Source of the DNA: a virus
Direction: 5' to 3' (one strand)
DNA: 64,000 nt
IMG/VR virus record: IMGVR_UViG_3300025030_000070
Location: 23,830 to 87,829 of that record
A program made the position numbers and the translations under genes. Position 1 is the first letter of the stretch, and each line of letters starts with the position of its first letter. The notes beneath the pieces are model-generated. The model made no database searches. It was given only the letters and a program-made list of their open reading frames with translations, and was not told the origin of the DNA. Positions 48,901-58,166 of this stretch are shown here, piece after piece.

Positions 48901-51798
48901 TTAGTTATTCCCAATCAAGTTGACTCCAAAGCTTTGTTATCTAATGTTTCAGATCCAAATTTTAATGCGTCAAATATACAAGATGAAACAATTCGTGCTG
49001 CCATAGAAACGATACAACAACAAGCTGAACAAACTCAAGTAAGTTCTTATTTTATAAATTATTTGCCTGGGCATGTAGCTAGAGAAGATGTTGATCAATA
49101 TTCGATTAAAATTGATAAAAGAAACGCAAACACTCATAATATTATTTCTGATGAACCTCCAATTGTTGGAGAAGATCCAATAAGACAAAATATATTGAAC
49201 TTTATTCAAACAAGACGCTTAGAGAGAGATCCATCTAACACATTTGGACTTACTGCTACTCCTTTTCCTCAAGCATATTTTGGTTCATTTTTAGCTAAAA
49301 TATGGAAAGAAGGCGCTCCAATTTATAGAAATGGAACATATATTGTGCCACCAACATATGCCAGAGGTATTTCATCTCCAAGTAATACAGTTTCTATTGA
49401 TACAATTCTTCGTGATAAATTTAAAACATCTGTTCATCAAAATTTATTTATTGATACATTTGCAGCTTTTTCAAATCAAGTTGCTAAATCTCCATTGTTT
49501 AATTTGAAAGTTTTATCTTTGGTTGATTTTACTCCTGATCCAATTCCTGGACAATGCCATCCTCATTTGTTGGATTTGGAAAAAATTAAGAAGAAGATGA
49601 AAAAAGCGATTACTGATTCTGCTTGTGAAGAAGATTTATTTCCAATAGTAGATGGATTGGGTAAATCAACTCCAAATTCTATGGAGCGAGAAGGAATTGA
49701 TGGTGCCATTAGAACATTCATTCGACTAATCGTGATTGAAAATATTCTTCGTTCTATATTTGTATTTTCAGAATTCAGAATTGATACTTTTGGAGATGTT
49801 GACAATTCTATTATTAAATTTATTTCTGATAGAGTTTTGAGAGAACTCAAAAATGTTGGACAGATAACAGGTGATACAAATTTTCAAAATGAGTTTACCG
49901 AACAGACACTGCTGTCATACAATTCATTTGAAAAACAGAAAACAAATGACTTTTCCATAGCTGCTGAATTTTTCATTAAAACTGAGATTGAAGATGTTGT
50001 AAAGGATTTATTTGCTCTTGTTAAAAAACGAGATGGAAGCAATCAACTTGATTTAGATGAGATATTAGCTAAACATTATATTCCTTTGTTTGATGCTCCA
50101 ACGTCTTTTGTTGCGTCACCAACATTTGCCGAAGACAGTCCTATTTTGAAAGCAAGATTTGCTACAACTGAAAGAAAAACGTTTAGTGGAGAAGGAAGAT
50201 CCTTTCAATTTCTCGAAGAGGTAAAGGTAGAAGGAGAAGAGAAAGTAAGAAAACAAATAGATATTGCCACTAATATTAATCAGGGACGCTCTTTCATTGG
50301 CTCTGGAACTAAGTTTAATTTTGGTAATGGAAACTTTGTCTTAGAAAGATACATTAGAGTTTCATACAAAAATGAAGAAGATAGATTAATTCGAAGAATC
50401 GCAAGTAGACAACAAAATGAAATAAATATAATTCGCGCTCAAAGGTCAGCATACGGAAAATGGGGATCTTGGGAAGGAAAACAACTCAAACACTTAAGAG
50501 AAGGGAATATTGCTGTCGATCAAACTCTTTCCGATGCCAGTATTATTCTGAGTGCCCAGCGCCAATCAGAACTTGAAACAGAAATTAGAAGCAAAGAATT
50601 TGGTGTTTTGAGTTTTGAGGATTTTAATAATTTATTGAAAGAAGTAATTGAGCCTGAAATAATTGTGAATCAACAACCTGATTATGATAGCGTCGGATCA
50701 CAAACGATTGATTTTGTTGCTGGATTAAATAGCATTTTTGAAAGTTGGAACTATGGTTTGAGATTGACTTATGTTCCTCCGTTAAATCGTGAACAAGAAT
50801 TCGAAAACAAAACAGAGGAAACAGGGATTACGCAGACTTTCTCTAGCGTCATTGGCAATAACAACAATCCAATTAAGGTTAAAAATGAGTTTGATATTAA
50901 TAAATCATTTTCTATAACAGAACAAGTAATGGAAATAGAAACAATTTTTAGTTTAACTCCAGATGGGAAAAGAGTTCCTGGAAAGCCAAAGCCAACTCCA
51001 AAGTCTCGTCAAATCCATCAGTTTCCGATCATATGTATAGAATCATCAGAAAATCTTCGAACACTTCCAAACTCCATTAACAACATCAATATTGAACGAA
51101 GATGGAATAATGTTTCAAATAGACTTCTGAATGATCTGATAGCGTCGGAAGAATACAAGTTCCTATTCCACTATTGTTTGCCTATCGATAGGATGTTTAC
51201 TCTTCTTTCGATTTATAACATAACTTATCTTTCTAATATTGAAAAAGTTTCGAAATTGTTTGATGGAACGAAGATTGCCATCAAGAGTGTGTTTCAAGCC
51301 TTATTGAATAGTGGAAACTATAGGTATGAGGATCAATATGTCAATCGGTTAGGTGGCAACATAGGACTCAATACGAGTGGTTTAAATAATGCCAATACAG
51401 ATCCAGAAGTGCCTGGAACCAATGTGGCTGCCATGGCAATTAGAACGCCGTTTTTAATATTAAAAGGTTTGGTCGAATTGATAGATCCGAATATTTCTAT
51501 TGCTAGAAAAATTGTTGATGCAGCTAAAACAAGAAATAAAGACATACCTATTCTTGCTGCGTCTTTGGGTTTGCTTCCAATGAACGTGTTTCCACCTCCA
51601 CCAATGGGACCTGGAATCGGACCACCAATCAGCCCTCTTGGCTTCATTTATTTAGCGCTAAATATAGATGAAATATTTAATTCTGCAAAAGGTAAAGATA
51701 TTAAAAGAGAAGCGATCGGAACTGAAGTTGGAATTGATTTTAAATCTTTCAGTGGTCCAACTAAATGTATTGATGATGGAGAAGAAAACAAGGAGTAA
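45901..51798 (+). CDS. Giant baseplate/tail structural protein
   Basis: 1965 residues, one base after the previous stop. No enzyme motif seen. There are several Cys-rich helices (about 450-485), a long amphipathic/hydrophobic stretch at about 615-655 (DIIASISISIEIAITDAILV), charged helical blocks in the middle, and a Pro/Gly-rich end near 1895-1915 (VFPPPPMGPGIGPPISP). By location, between the hub and gp25, it is probably a baseplate or tail-associated structural protein. Its size rivals a tape measure, but the composition does not look like one. Confidence 0.7.
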   Translation: MANFKDINKDINAGLRSASKIELGDVAEKAITDAIFKDDGKKHHCKISSAVNRKSLRRTSKFSSAMIITPDWTSLDQFSPFYNPKDDKYYCTVHTRFETLGSQPQTVYDLAKEIAVNSLLEVYNKEISDEIISQLILATETPDYFIPPRPSPNCGVNGETIPLFGVRVLTTVPATLFDSIKIAPDITSNESLPIATKEIKLISSEAKERIKNTAITIRNYQKEAEASGNVIHGIVLDKEADRLEEFIFVLENLLAANGLNLRDDREDLIIIGIDDNFKVLYVLFDDGEEFMRLEAGYSSFIKSKSVSNDRTIRLLSEMGKLQGFGRPQFPITDFLRDFQHDGGQAGMSFDKDLFDFALQKASQGKSVKPKDLANFIETSNSRPYKTEEQKQQEDSVLNSFKFVDQYSSSDNNFVSTRTDFVGDVSFSTPNIKNVLDNLKDLDDVFEEFFHRINICRILQVAIDCLKIPDRACRISKAWLISATCDDFLEFFSGSLIMRLVNIPELEMVVRNRIIGCLSRLDIDDRNFLLGRIQFAIGLPITTVSDLSTVSLDVIINALGDRGREFLEAICDDPAARRAIVNAIPDDVCSALNMELSDIIKKCEIPTIKLPNFFPTIDIIASISISIEIAITDAILVALIELIKAMIEQILNCENSFRTPNFGSLNMADLLAKTFDVGLDTESFSSLQSNLMGTLALRAGALGTEAATNALVGLVGDITALISPSELANLLNGNADIEVVALANCLIDTKYQGLKSSFNSSAKIDDFFKSLGDVLDKRPLLEQIAQQSRPEILRSGEICELPEDSNYRRLLADKGLTKEEIDKQVAAAQKRKADMFDNLLDNLLKGNPLKDALPPVFCKKSPDGKEQGMVQRDHPSFSYMLDKTIDVIYDGVHMSFNNEISNFVNALKEITTVQIPREVSRRISVKLPDGREVDDLENPEFRRLISQGVSVEDPDEDGDPVVVFEDIQFTTNFAAKGLKENLQNIQKDSNLFNVDTNGVVSLVIPNQVDSKALLSNVSDPNFNASNIQDETIRAAIETIQQQAEQTQVSSYFINYLPGHVAREDVDQYSIKIDKRNANTHNIISDEPPIVGEDPIRQNILNFIQTRRLERDPSNTFGLTATPFPQAYFGSFLAKIWKEGAPIYRNGTYIVPPTYARGISSPSNTVSIDTILRDKFKTSVHQNLFIDTFAAFSNQVAKSPLFNLKVLSLVDFTPDPIPGQCHPHLLDLEKIKKKMKKAITDSACEEDLFPIVDGLGKSTPNSMEREGIDGAIRTFIRLIVIENILRSIFVFSEFRIDTFGDVDNSIIKFISDRVLRELKNVGQITGDTNFQNEFTEQTLLSYNSFEKQKTNDFSIAAEFFIKTEIEDVVKDLFALVKKRDGSNQLDLDEILAKHYIPLFDAPTSFVASPTFAEDSPILKARFATTERKTFSGEGRSFQFLEEVKVEGEEKVRKQIDIATNINQGRSFIGSGTKFNFGNGNFVLERYIRVSYKNEEDRLIRRIASRQQNEINIIRAQRSAYGKWGSWEGKQLKHLREGNIAVDQTLSDASIILSAQRQSELETEIRSKEFGVLSFEDFNNLLKEVIEPEIIVNQQPDYDSVGSQTIDFVAGLNSIFESWNYGLRLTYVPPLNREQEFENKTEETGITQTFSSVIGNNNNPIKVKNEFDINKSFSITEQVMEIETIFSLTPDGKRVPGKPKPTPKSRQIHQFPIICIESSENLRTLPNSINNINIERRWNNVSNRLLNDLIASEEYKFLFHYCLPIDRMFTLLSIYNITYLSNIEKVSKLFDGTKIAIKSVFQALLNSGNYRYEDQYVNRLGGNIGLNTSGLNNANTDPEVPGTNVAAMAIRTPFLILKGLVELIDPNISIARKIVDAAKTRNKDIPILAASLGLLPMNVFPPPPMGPGIGPPISPLGFIYLALNIDEIFNSAKGKDIKREAIGTEVGIDFKSFSGPTKCIDDGEENKE

Positions 51799-51802
51799 TA
51801 TC

Positions 51803-52210
51803 ATGGCATTTGGCATTTCAACAAAACTACCACTTTCACTAGATCCAGACGATGGCTTAGCGTTAAATAAAACATATCAAGAAGTGGCAAAACAAAACCT
51901 AATTAATCTTCTTCTCTGTATACCTGGCGAGCGCGTGATGATCACAGATTTTGGCGTAGGAATGAAACGATATTTATTCCAAAACGACAATGCTCTTCTT
52001 CGAGCTGAAATAAAAGCTTCTATTATTCAACAAGTTGCGAGGTTTTTGTCTTATATAGAGATACTAAAAGTTGACTTTAAATCAGCATCAGAGAACGAAT
52101 TAATAGATAGAAATTTACTTTCTATCAAAATCATTTACAGAATTACTCCTTTGAGCACTATCGATGAAATAAACTTAGCTAGAGAAAACGATGATATAAT
52201 TGTTCTATAA
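51803..52210 (+). CDS. gp25-like baseplate wedge protein
   Basis: 135 residues from ATG 51803 with AAGGAG ten bases upstream. FGISTKLPLSLDPDDGLALN, then NLINLLLCIPGERVMITDFG, VGMKRYLFQ and the ending segment of alternating strands match GpW/gp25 family proteins (the conserved PGER-M-pdfG-Gl). Gp25 forms the inner wedge of the baseplate and seeds sheath assembly. It is upstream of the gp6-like gene, the usual order. Confidence 0.88.
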   Translation: MAFGISTKLPLSLDPDDGLALNKTYQEVAKQNLINLLLCIPGERVMITDFGVGMKRYLFQNDNALLRAEIKASIIQQVARFLSYIEILKVDFKSASENELIDRNLLSIKIIYRITPLSTIDEINLARENDDIIVL

Positions 52211-52227
52211 CTAATTATTTTAGAATT

Positions 52228-54033
52228 ATGGCATCCTCAAAACGTAAAAATTTTCCTTTAGTGAAATATACTAATCGTGATTTTGAAAGCATCAAAGAAT
52301 CTCTTCTTGATTACAAGAAACGATATTATCCTAATATATCAAAAGATCAAAATGAATCGAGTTTTGACGATCTAATGATGGATTTAGTTTCTTATGTTGG
52401 AGATCAATTATCATTTTATGTAGATTATTCTGTCAATGAATCTTTTTTAGATACCGCAATTGAGTTTAATAATGTTCTAAAGCTTGGAAAGCAATTGGGA
52501 TACAAATTCAGGGGCAATCCAACATCAACTGGCATAGGAACATTTTTTGCCATTGTGCCTGCTAACGCTGGCGGGCTAGGTCCAGATTCGGCTTATCTTT
52601 TTACACTTAAGCGTGGTTCTGAATTGTCATCCATTGGCGGCAATGGATTTCTTTTGAATGAAGATATTGATTTTGCTAATCCACAAAATTCAGTTGTTGT
52701 TGCTAGAGTAAACGAGAGCACTGGACTTCCAACAGCGTATGCTGTCAAAACTCACGGAAAAATTATTTCCGGAAGGATGGTAGAAGAAGTTATAAATGTT
52801 GGAGATTTTCAGAAATTTTTACGTCTTGAATTGAGTGGACGAGATATAAGTGAAGTTGTTTCTGTTGTAGATTCGGAAGGAAATGAATATTTTGAAGTTG
52901 ATTATCTTTCTCAAGATATCATTTATAAAGCGATTCCGAATAGAGCAGATACTTCTACAACTGCTCCATCATTATTGAGACCATTTGTTGTGCCTAGAAG
53001 ATTTATGGTCGACAGAGAAAGAACAAAAACTTTCCTACAATTTGGTTTTGGTTCCGATAGAGATGTTATCAGCGATCCTCTGATAGATCCTACACAAGTA
53101 GTATTAGATATTCATGGAAAGAATTATATCTCGGATGTAACATTTGATCCAACAAATATTCTTGGAACGGACAAATTAGGTATTGCTCCTTCTAATACTA
53201 TTTTGAGAGTTACTTATCGTGTCAACACTGCTGATAATGTTAATGCGGCAGTTAATTCTGTTACACAAGTCGTAAATCCAATTGTGGAGTTTGCCGACAT
53301 GAATTCTCTCAACCTCGAAGTTGTTAGAGGAATAATAGATTCAATTGAAATTACAAACGAAGAAGCCATTATTGGAGACATTACCAACCCAACAGTTCAA
53401 GAACTCAAATTGAGAATTTTTGATAATTTCTCGTCTCAAAATAGAGCAGTTACGTCATTAGACTATAAGAGTTTTGTTTATGCTATGCCACCAGAATTTG
53501 GAGCAATAAAAAGAGTTAATGTAATTCAAGACCCGGACTCATTTAAAAGAAATTTGAATATGTATGTTATTTCTGAGGATAATGATGGTTCATTGATAAC
53601 TACAAATCAAACAATAAAAGAAAATCTCAAAATATGGCTGCAGCAAGGAAAAATGGTTAACGATACAATCGATATTTTGGATGCGAAGATTATTAATTTA
53701 GGTATTGATTTTGTTGTAGCAGGGGATTTGGAAATCAATAAATATGATATATTAAACAATTGTATATCTGTTCTTAGAGATGAATTTTCAAAGAAAGAAG
53801 AAGTGGGAGAGCCATTTTCTATAACCAGAATTCACAAACGATTACAAAAAGCCATTGGGGTTGTTGATGTGATTAAGGTAAGGATATATCAAAAAAAGGG
53901 CGGAAATTATAGTGATGTTAGGATAGACATTGATTCTCTTATTACTCCTAATGGACGCTTTATAAGTTGTCCACAAAATGTTATATTTGAAATTAAATAT
54001 CCGAACCAAGATTTGCGTGGAAGTGTAAAATAA
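52228..54033 (+). CDS. gp6-like (Baseplate_J) wedge protein
   Basis: 601 residues. The start FPLVKYTNRDFESIKESLLD, SSFDDLMMDLVSYVGDQLSF and TAIEFNNVLKLGKQLGYKFR follow the N-terminus of T4 gp6 and relatives. The middle is beta-rich, and the C-terminal part (INKYDILNNCISVLRDEFSK, ITRIHKRLQKAIGVVDVIKV) resembles the J-like core that forms the inner ring of the baseplate. Length is close to T4 gp6 (about 660). It follows gp25 after 17 bases. Confidence 0.85.
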   Translation: MASSKRKNFPLVKYTNRDFESIKESLLDYKKRYYPNISKDQNESSFDDLMMDLVSYVGDQLSFYVDYSVNESFLDTAIEFNNVLKLGKQLGYKFRGNPTSTGIGTFFAIVPANAGGLGPDSAYLFTLKRGSELSSIGGNGFLLNEDIDFANPQNSVVVARVNESTGLPTAYAVKTHGKIISGRMVEEVINVGDFQKFLRLELSGRDISEVVSVVDSEGNEYFEVDYLSQDIIYKAIPNRADTSTTAPSLLRPFVVPRRFMVDRERTKTFLQFGFGSDRDVISDPLIDPTQVVLDIHGKNYISDVTFDPTNILGTDKLGIAPSNTILRVTYRVNTADNVNAAVNSVTQVVNPIVEFADMNSLNLEVVRGIIDSIEITNEEAIIGDITNPTVQELKLRIFDNFSSQNRAVTSLDYKSFVYAMPPEFGAIKRVNVIQDPDSFKRNLNMYVISEDNDGSLITTNQTIKENLKIWLQQGKMVNDTIDILDAKIINLGIDFVVAGDLEINKYDILNNCISVLRDEFSKKEEVGEPFSITRIHKRLQKAIGVVDVIKVRIYQKKGGNYSDVRIDIDSLITPNGRFISCPQNVIFEIKYPNQDLRGSVK

Positions 54034-55445
54034 TGTCAATTAAAAGATATACATCCAATAAGACAACCAGCATTTCAAATGCCTTTATGTCTAATTTGAG
54101 AACAAGGCAGACGGGAAGTAACTATGGCGCTTCGGACATAATCGAAATCTTTTCAATTTATGCTCAAGCAAATTCTTCATCTTCAGAGTTAAAAAGGGCA
54201 TTATTGGAATTTCCAATTAGTTCTATTTCTTCTGATAGAAGTTCTGGAAAAATTCCATCTTCTGGAAGCGTAGATTTCTACCTCAAGATGTTTAATGCTC
54301 CTCATGGAGAAACTTTGCCAAGGCAATTCAATTTAATTGTTTCTCCCGTGTCTCGTTCCTGGCAAGCAGGAGTGGGGCTGGATCATGAAAATGGCAGTGA
54401 TATAACCAGGAACGGAGAAGGAGCAAATTGGATCAATGCCAGTTCTGCTTCAGTATGGACGACTGCTGGGGGGGATTATCTCAATACGTTAACTTCAAGT
54501 CAATTCTTCGATGAAGGATTAGAAGATTTGGAGATAAATATTACTCCTCTTGTTGAGTCTTGGCTGGCTGGCACAATTCCAAATTATGGTGTTGGAGTGG
54601 CACTGTCATCAAGTCACGAAAATACAAATAGAAGTTTTTATACGAAGAGATTTTTGGCCAGAACAAGTGAGTTCTTTTTTAGTCGTCCAATTATAGAAGC
54701 TAGATGGAATTCATCAACTACTGACGATAGAGATAAATTTTTTACTACCAGTCCATTATTGAGCACAACTGACAATACACACACGGTATATCTTTACAAT
54801 TATGTTGGAGGTCAACTTAAAAACATACCTGGAATTAGCAGTGGCTCAATTTATCTCCAAGTTTACACTTCCGCTTCGGAAGGCACTTTAGTTAATACTA
54901 TTCCATCTCCGGTAACTGGTGGCTGGGTTTCCACAGGAATATATTCTGCTTCATTTGAATTAAATACTACAAAATCTGTCGTGTATGATCGATGGTTTAG
55001 CGGTTCAATTGTGTATCACACTGGATCTATTAATCCATTAGCATATGATTCTTTGGATCATTATTTAGAAACTCGTGGATATGTAACATCTATAACAAAT
55101 CTGAAGCCATCGTATTCGAATAAAGAAACTGCCAGAATAAGATTGTTTATTCGCCCTCGTGATTGGAGTCCGAATTTAGTATCGATTGCTTCAGCAGATA
55201 TCCAAGGAACTATTGTTGAAAATTCTTTCTTTAAAGTAATGAGAATAAATGATAATCATACAATAGTTGATTATGGAACAAGTTCCACATCTCACACGAA
55301 ATTATCTTACGATGGTAAAGGTATGTGGTTTGATTGTGATATGTCTATGTTCGAACCAAGTTATACTTATGCTTTTAGATTTGTATTTTTAGAGGATGGA
55401 ATCTACGCTGAGCAACCAGAAATATTTCGATTTCGAGTGGATTAA
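54033..55445 (+). CDS. Beta-rich tail/baseplate protein (DNRLRE-like start)
   Basis: 470 residues, starting in the stop of gp6 (TAATG). Residues 15-55 (FMSNLRTRQTGSNYGASDII, then ELKRALLEFPIS) resemble the DNRLRE/carbohydrate-binding beta-sandwich seen in surface proteins. The remainder is Ser/Thr/Gly-rich strands (WQAGVGL, TTAGGDYLNTL, GVGVALSSS) with aromatic residues. It is probably a structural protein on the baseplate with a binding role. Not firmly matched to a T4 gene. Confidence 0.6.
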   Translation: MSIKRYTSNKTTSISNAFMSNLRTRQTGSNYGASDIIEIFSIYAQANSSSSELKRALLEFPISSISSDRSSGKIPSSGSVDFYLKMFNAPHGETLPRQFNLIVSPVSRSWQAGVGLDHENGSDITRNGEGANWINASSASVWTTAGGDYLNTLTSSQFFDEGLEDLEINITPLVESWLAGTIPNYGVGVALSSSHENTNRSFYTKRFLARTSEFFFSRPIIEARWNSSTTDDRDKFFTTSPLLSTTDNTHTVYLYNYVGGQLKNIPGISSGSIYLQVYTSASEGTLVNTIPSPVTGGWVSTGIYSASFELNTTKSVVYDRWFSGSIVYHTGSINPLAYDSLDHYLETRGYVTSITNLKPSYSNKETARIRLFIRPRDWSPNLVSIASADIQGTIVENSFFKVMRINDNHTIVDYGTSSTSHTKLSYDGKGMWFDCDMSMFEPSYTYAFRFVFLEDGIYAEQPEIFRFRVD

Positions 55446-55451
55446 AGAGCT

Positions 55452-58145
55452 ATGAGTCTCAAAAATTTATTCAATAACGAGATTTCAGAAAAAGTTTTAC
55501 CATCAGTTTCTTTTGAAGAAGTCGGTGCAGAAGTAGAATCATCTGATTTCGTCAGACGGGAAATAGAAAACAAAAATCGGTTCGTCCCAAATATTGATTA
55601 CTCTCAACCAAAGAATTTTGCGCATTTTGGTTTGTCTGAGCAATATTACGAAGATAGCATAAATTACATTCTTAACGATTACCCGTATGATGGCTCTTCG
55701 AAGGAAAAAGTTGAATGGGAACTTTCTGCTTCTTATTTAGACAAATATATTTTTGAACACGAGTATCCAAGAACAACAGGATACGCCAATTTTGGAGTAT
55801 CCTATGGAACGATTATATCATCTTCTAATGGATACAGTTCGGCAACTTCTGGAAGTTATATCCTTCTCAAAGGCGGTCCTCATTCTGCTTCTGAAGGAAT
55901 GGTTGGAAAACCTTTATATGAAACATTCACAAATTCAAACTTTTACAATGTAGATTCAAGAAGAGAATCAAATCTCGAAATTAATGGTTCTACCGGAGTA
56001 ACTATTGAATTTTGGCTTAAGAAAAATGGATTCTCTTCAGGAAATGAATCCACAAAGCAATCTGTTTTTGATGTTTGGAATAGTGGTTCGTATGGAACTA
56101 CCGACTATGGACGGTTCAGAGTGGAGATACATCCTGGAGTATCTGGCGAACAATCAAAATTTTATATTGAATTACAATCTGGTTCATCCGGGATATCTGT
56201 CAGTCAACCATATGGAGTTATTCCAATTGGAAATGGGCTCAATATAACTGGTTCTGGGTGGCAACAATTTTCTATTTCAGTTATTAATAGTGGAAGTAGT
56301 ATGGTAGCACAACTTTATGCTAGCGGAACGCTCAATGATACTATTATTTCTGGTTCCAATATAGGACTAGTAAGAGGACCAATGTTAGCTTCTGTTGGCT
56401 CTTTGATTAGCACAGTTTCTGGTTCTGGTGGGTCTGGATTTGCTAAATTATCTGGATCATTAGATGAGTTTAGATTTTGGAAGAATAGAAGAAATGCCAA
56501 ACAAATAGGGAGATATTGGTTTACACAAATAGGCGCTGGAACAAATACTGATGAAGCAAATACGCAATTAGGCGTCTATTATAAATTTAATGAAGGTATA
56601 ATTTCTACAGGCTCGGTTGATTCCACTGATACTAAAGTTTTAGATTATTCAGGAAGAGTTTCTAATGGGCGTTGGATTGGATATGTCACGGGTTCTCGTC
56701 ATACAGGTTCTGCCATGGTAGAAAGTGGCGCCGCAGCGTTTGAATTTATGGATCCAATTCTTTATTCTAATCATCCAGATGTTGGCGCTCTTATTCTTCA
56801 AAAACAGGAAATAGGATTTGAACATGATTCAACAAACAACGCTAGTCTTTACGGCTCATTTCCGGAGTGGATAACAACAGGCGATGAAGAAAAAGAACAT
56901 CGTGTATTGCGTAAAATGACACAAGTGTTAGCAAGTTACTTAGATAATTTATTCCTACAAATCCAAGAATTACCAAAACTTAAAACTCCAAATTATGTGA
57001 GTGGTAGTAGTAAACCATATCCTTTTGTTTCAAGATTTTTAGAGTCAGCAGGAATGATTGCGCCAGAAATTTTTACAGAAGCTGAAGAACTTGAAGCTAT
57101 TGCTGGACGAGATGATTTTAGAGAATTCTCTGAGAAACTATCAGATATAAGGAACAAGATTTATCAAAACATTTACAATAATTTGGTTTATATCTACAAG
57201 TCAAAGGGAACAGAAAAATCATTTAGAAATCTCATTAGATGTTTTGGTATAGATGATGAGTTAGTTAAGATTAATTTATATGGCGATAATGTAGTTTATG
57301 ATTTGAAAGACAATTATCGATATGTAGCAGCTAAAAAGAAGTATGTTGATTTTAACAATGTTGACAGATTTGATTCAACAGTATACCAACATACATCTAG
57401 TGCTCCTTCTTCTCGTTCATATATTGCTGCTCCTTCAAATACGGTTTATCACGGACAAACATATGAATGTGAAGCAATCTTTCCAAAGAAATTTGAAAAA
57501 GATTCTCAATTGTATTTTGAGACGCCATTCACAATGGCTTCCATATATGGTGCGCATACGGCAGAATGTTTAGAGTCAGATAGTAAAGAATGGTTTCTTC
57601 CAGACTATGCTAATTTTCAAGTTTATGCTGTTCGACCACAACTCGAATCCAAAGAAGCGTATTTTATGTTGAGTGGGACGGCGGGATATGTTTTGCCAGA
57701 ATTAAACAGTGAAACATTTAGAGATGTTTATGATAATCAAAGATGGTTATTTACAGTTAGAATTAAACCTTCCACTTATCCATGGGCAGGCGGAGTTACT
57801 GGAAGCGCCACCAATAACTTTGTTGTAGAATTTTCTGGACACAATACGACAGTTGATATTATCAATAATAGTTTTAGCGTTAGTGGATCTATTACGTATG
57901 ATGCCGCTATAGCGTTTATAACCAATGCCAAAAGATTTTTTGTTGGATCTCATCGCACTAATTTCACAGGTTCCGTTGTGAATTATTCAGATGCGAAGAT
58001 TTCAAATTTGAGAGTATGGATGAAATATTTGAAAGAAGAAGAAATTATAGCACACGCTAAAGACGCTACCAATTATGGTTCTGCTCATCCATTACGCAAC
58101 AGTTGGTTGACAGAGACTACAAGATCTTTTGGACAAGGACAATAA
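55452..58145 (+). CDS. Large tail protein with two LamG/concanavalin-like domains
   Basis: 897 residues. Residues about 175-355 read like a LamG/lectin sandwich: GVTIEFWLKKNG, QQFSISVINSGSSM and the closing GSLDEFRFWKNRRNAKQIG. A second, weaker copy lies at about 665-870 (YECEAIFPKKF, RWLFTVRIKP, DAKISNLRVWMKYLKEEEI). Between them the sequence is helical (EHRVLRKMTQVLASYLDNLF). Such lectin-type proteins occur in tails of large phages and could bind host polysaccharide. Its sugar ligand is unknown. Confidence 0.65.
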   Translation: MSLKNLFNNEISEKVLPSVSFEEVGAEVESSDFVRREIENKNRFVPNIDYSQPKNFAHFGLSEQYYEDSINYILNDYPYDGSSKEKVEWELSASYLDKYIFEHEYPRTTGYANFGVSYGTIISSSNGYSSATSGSYILLKGGPHSASEGMVGKPLYETFTNSNFYNVDSRRESNLEINGSTGVTIEFWLKKNGFSSGNESTKQSVFDVWNSGSYGTTDYGRFRVEIHPGVSGEQSKFYIELQSGSSGISVSQPYGVIPIGNGLNITGSGWQQFSISVINSGSSMVAQLYASGTLNDTIISGSNIGLVRGPMLASVGSLISTVSGSGGSGFAKLSGSLDEFRFWKNRRNAKQIGRYWFTQIGAGTNTDEANTQLGVYYKFNEGIISTGSVDSTDTKVLDYSGRVSNGRWIGYVTGSRHTGSAMVESGAAAFEFMDPILYSNHPDVGALILQKQEIGFEHDSTNNASLYGSFPEWITTGDEEKEHRVLRKMTQVLASYLDNLFLQIQELPKLKTPNYVSGSSKPYPFVSRFLESAGMIAPEIFTEAEELEAIAGRDDFREFSEKLSDIRNKIYQNIYNNLVYIYKSKGTEKSFRNLIRCFGIDDELVKINLYGDNVVYDLKDNYRYVAAKKKYVDFNNVDRFDSTVYQHTSSAPSSRSYIAAPSNTVYHGQTYECEAIFPKKFEKDSQLYFETPFTMASIYGAHTAECLESDSKEWFLPDYANFQVYAVRPQLESKEAYFMLSGTAGYVLPELNSETFRDVYDNQRWLFTVRIKPSTYPWAGGVTGSATNNFVVEFSGHNTTVDIINNSFSVSGSITYDAAIAFITNAKRFFVGSHRTNFTGSVVNYSDAKISNLRVWMKYLKEEEIIAHAKDATNYGSAHPLRNSWLTETTRSFGQGQ

Positions 58146-58166
58146 TTACAGTAAGGTAAATAAGTT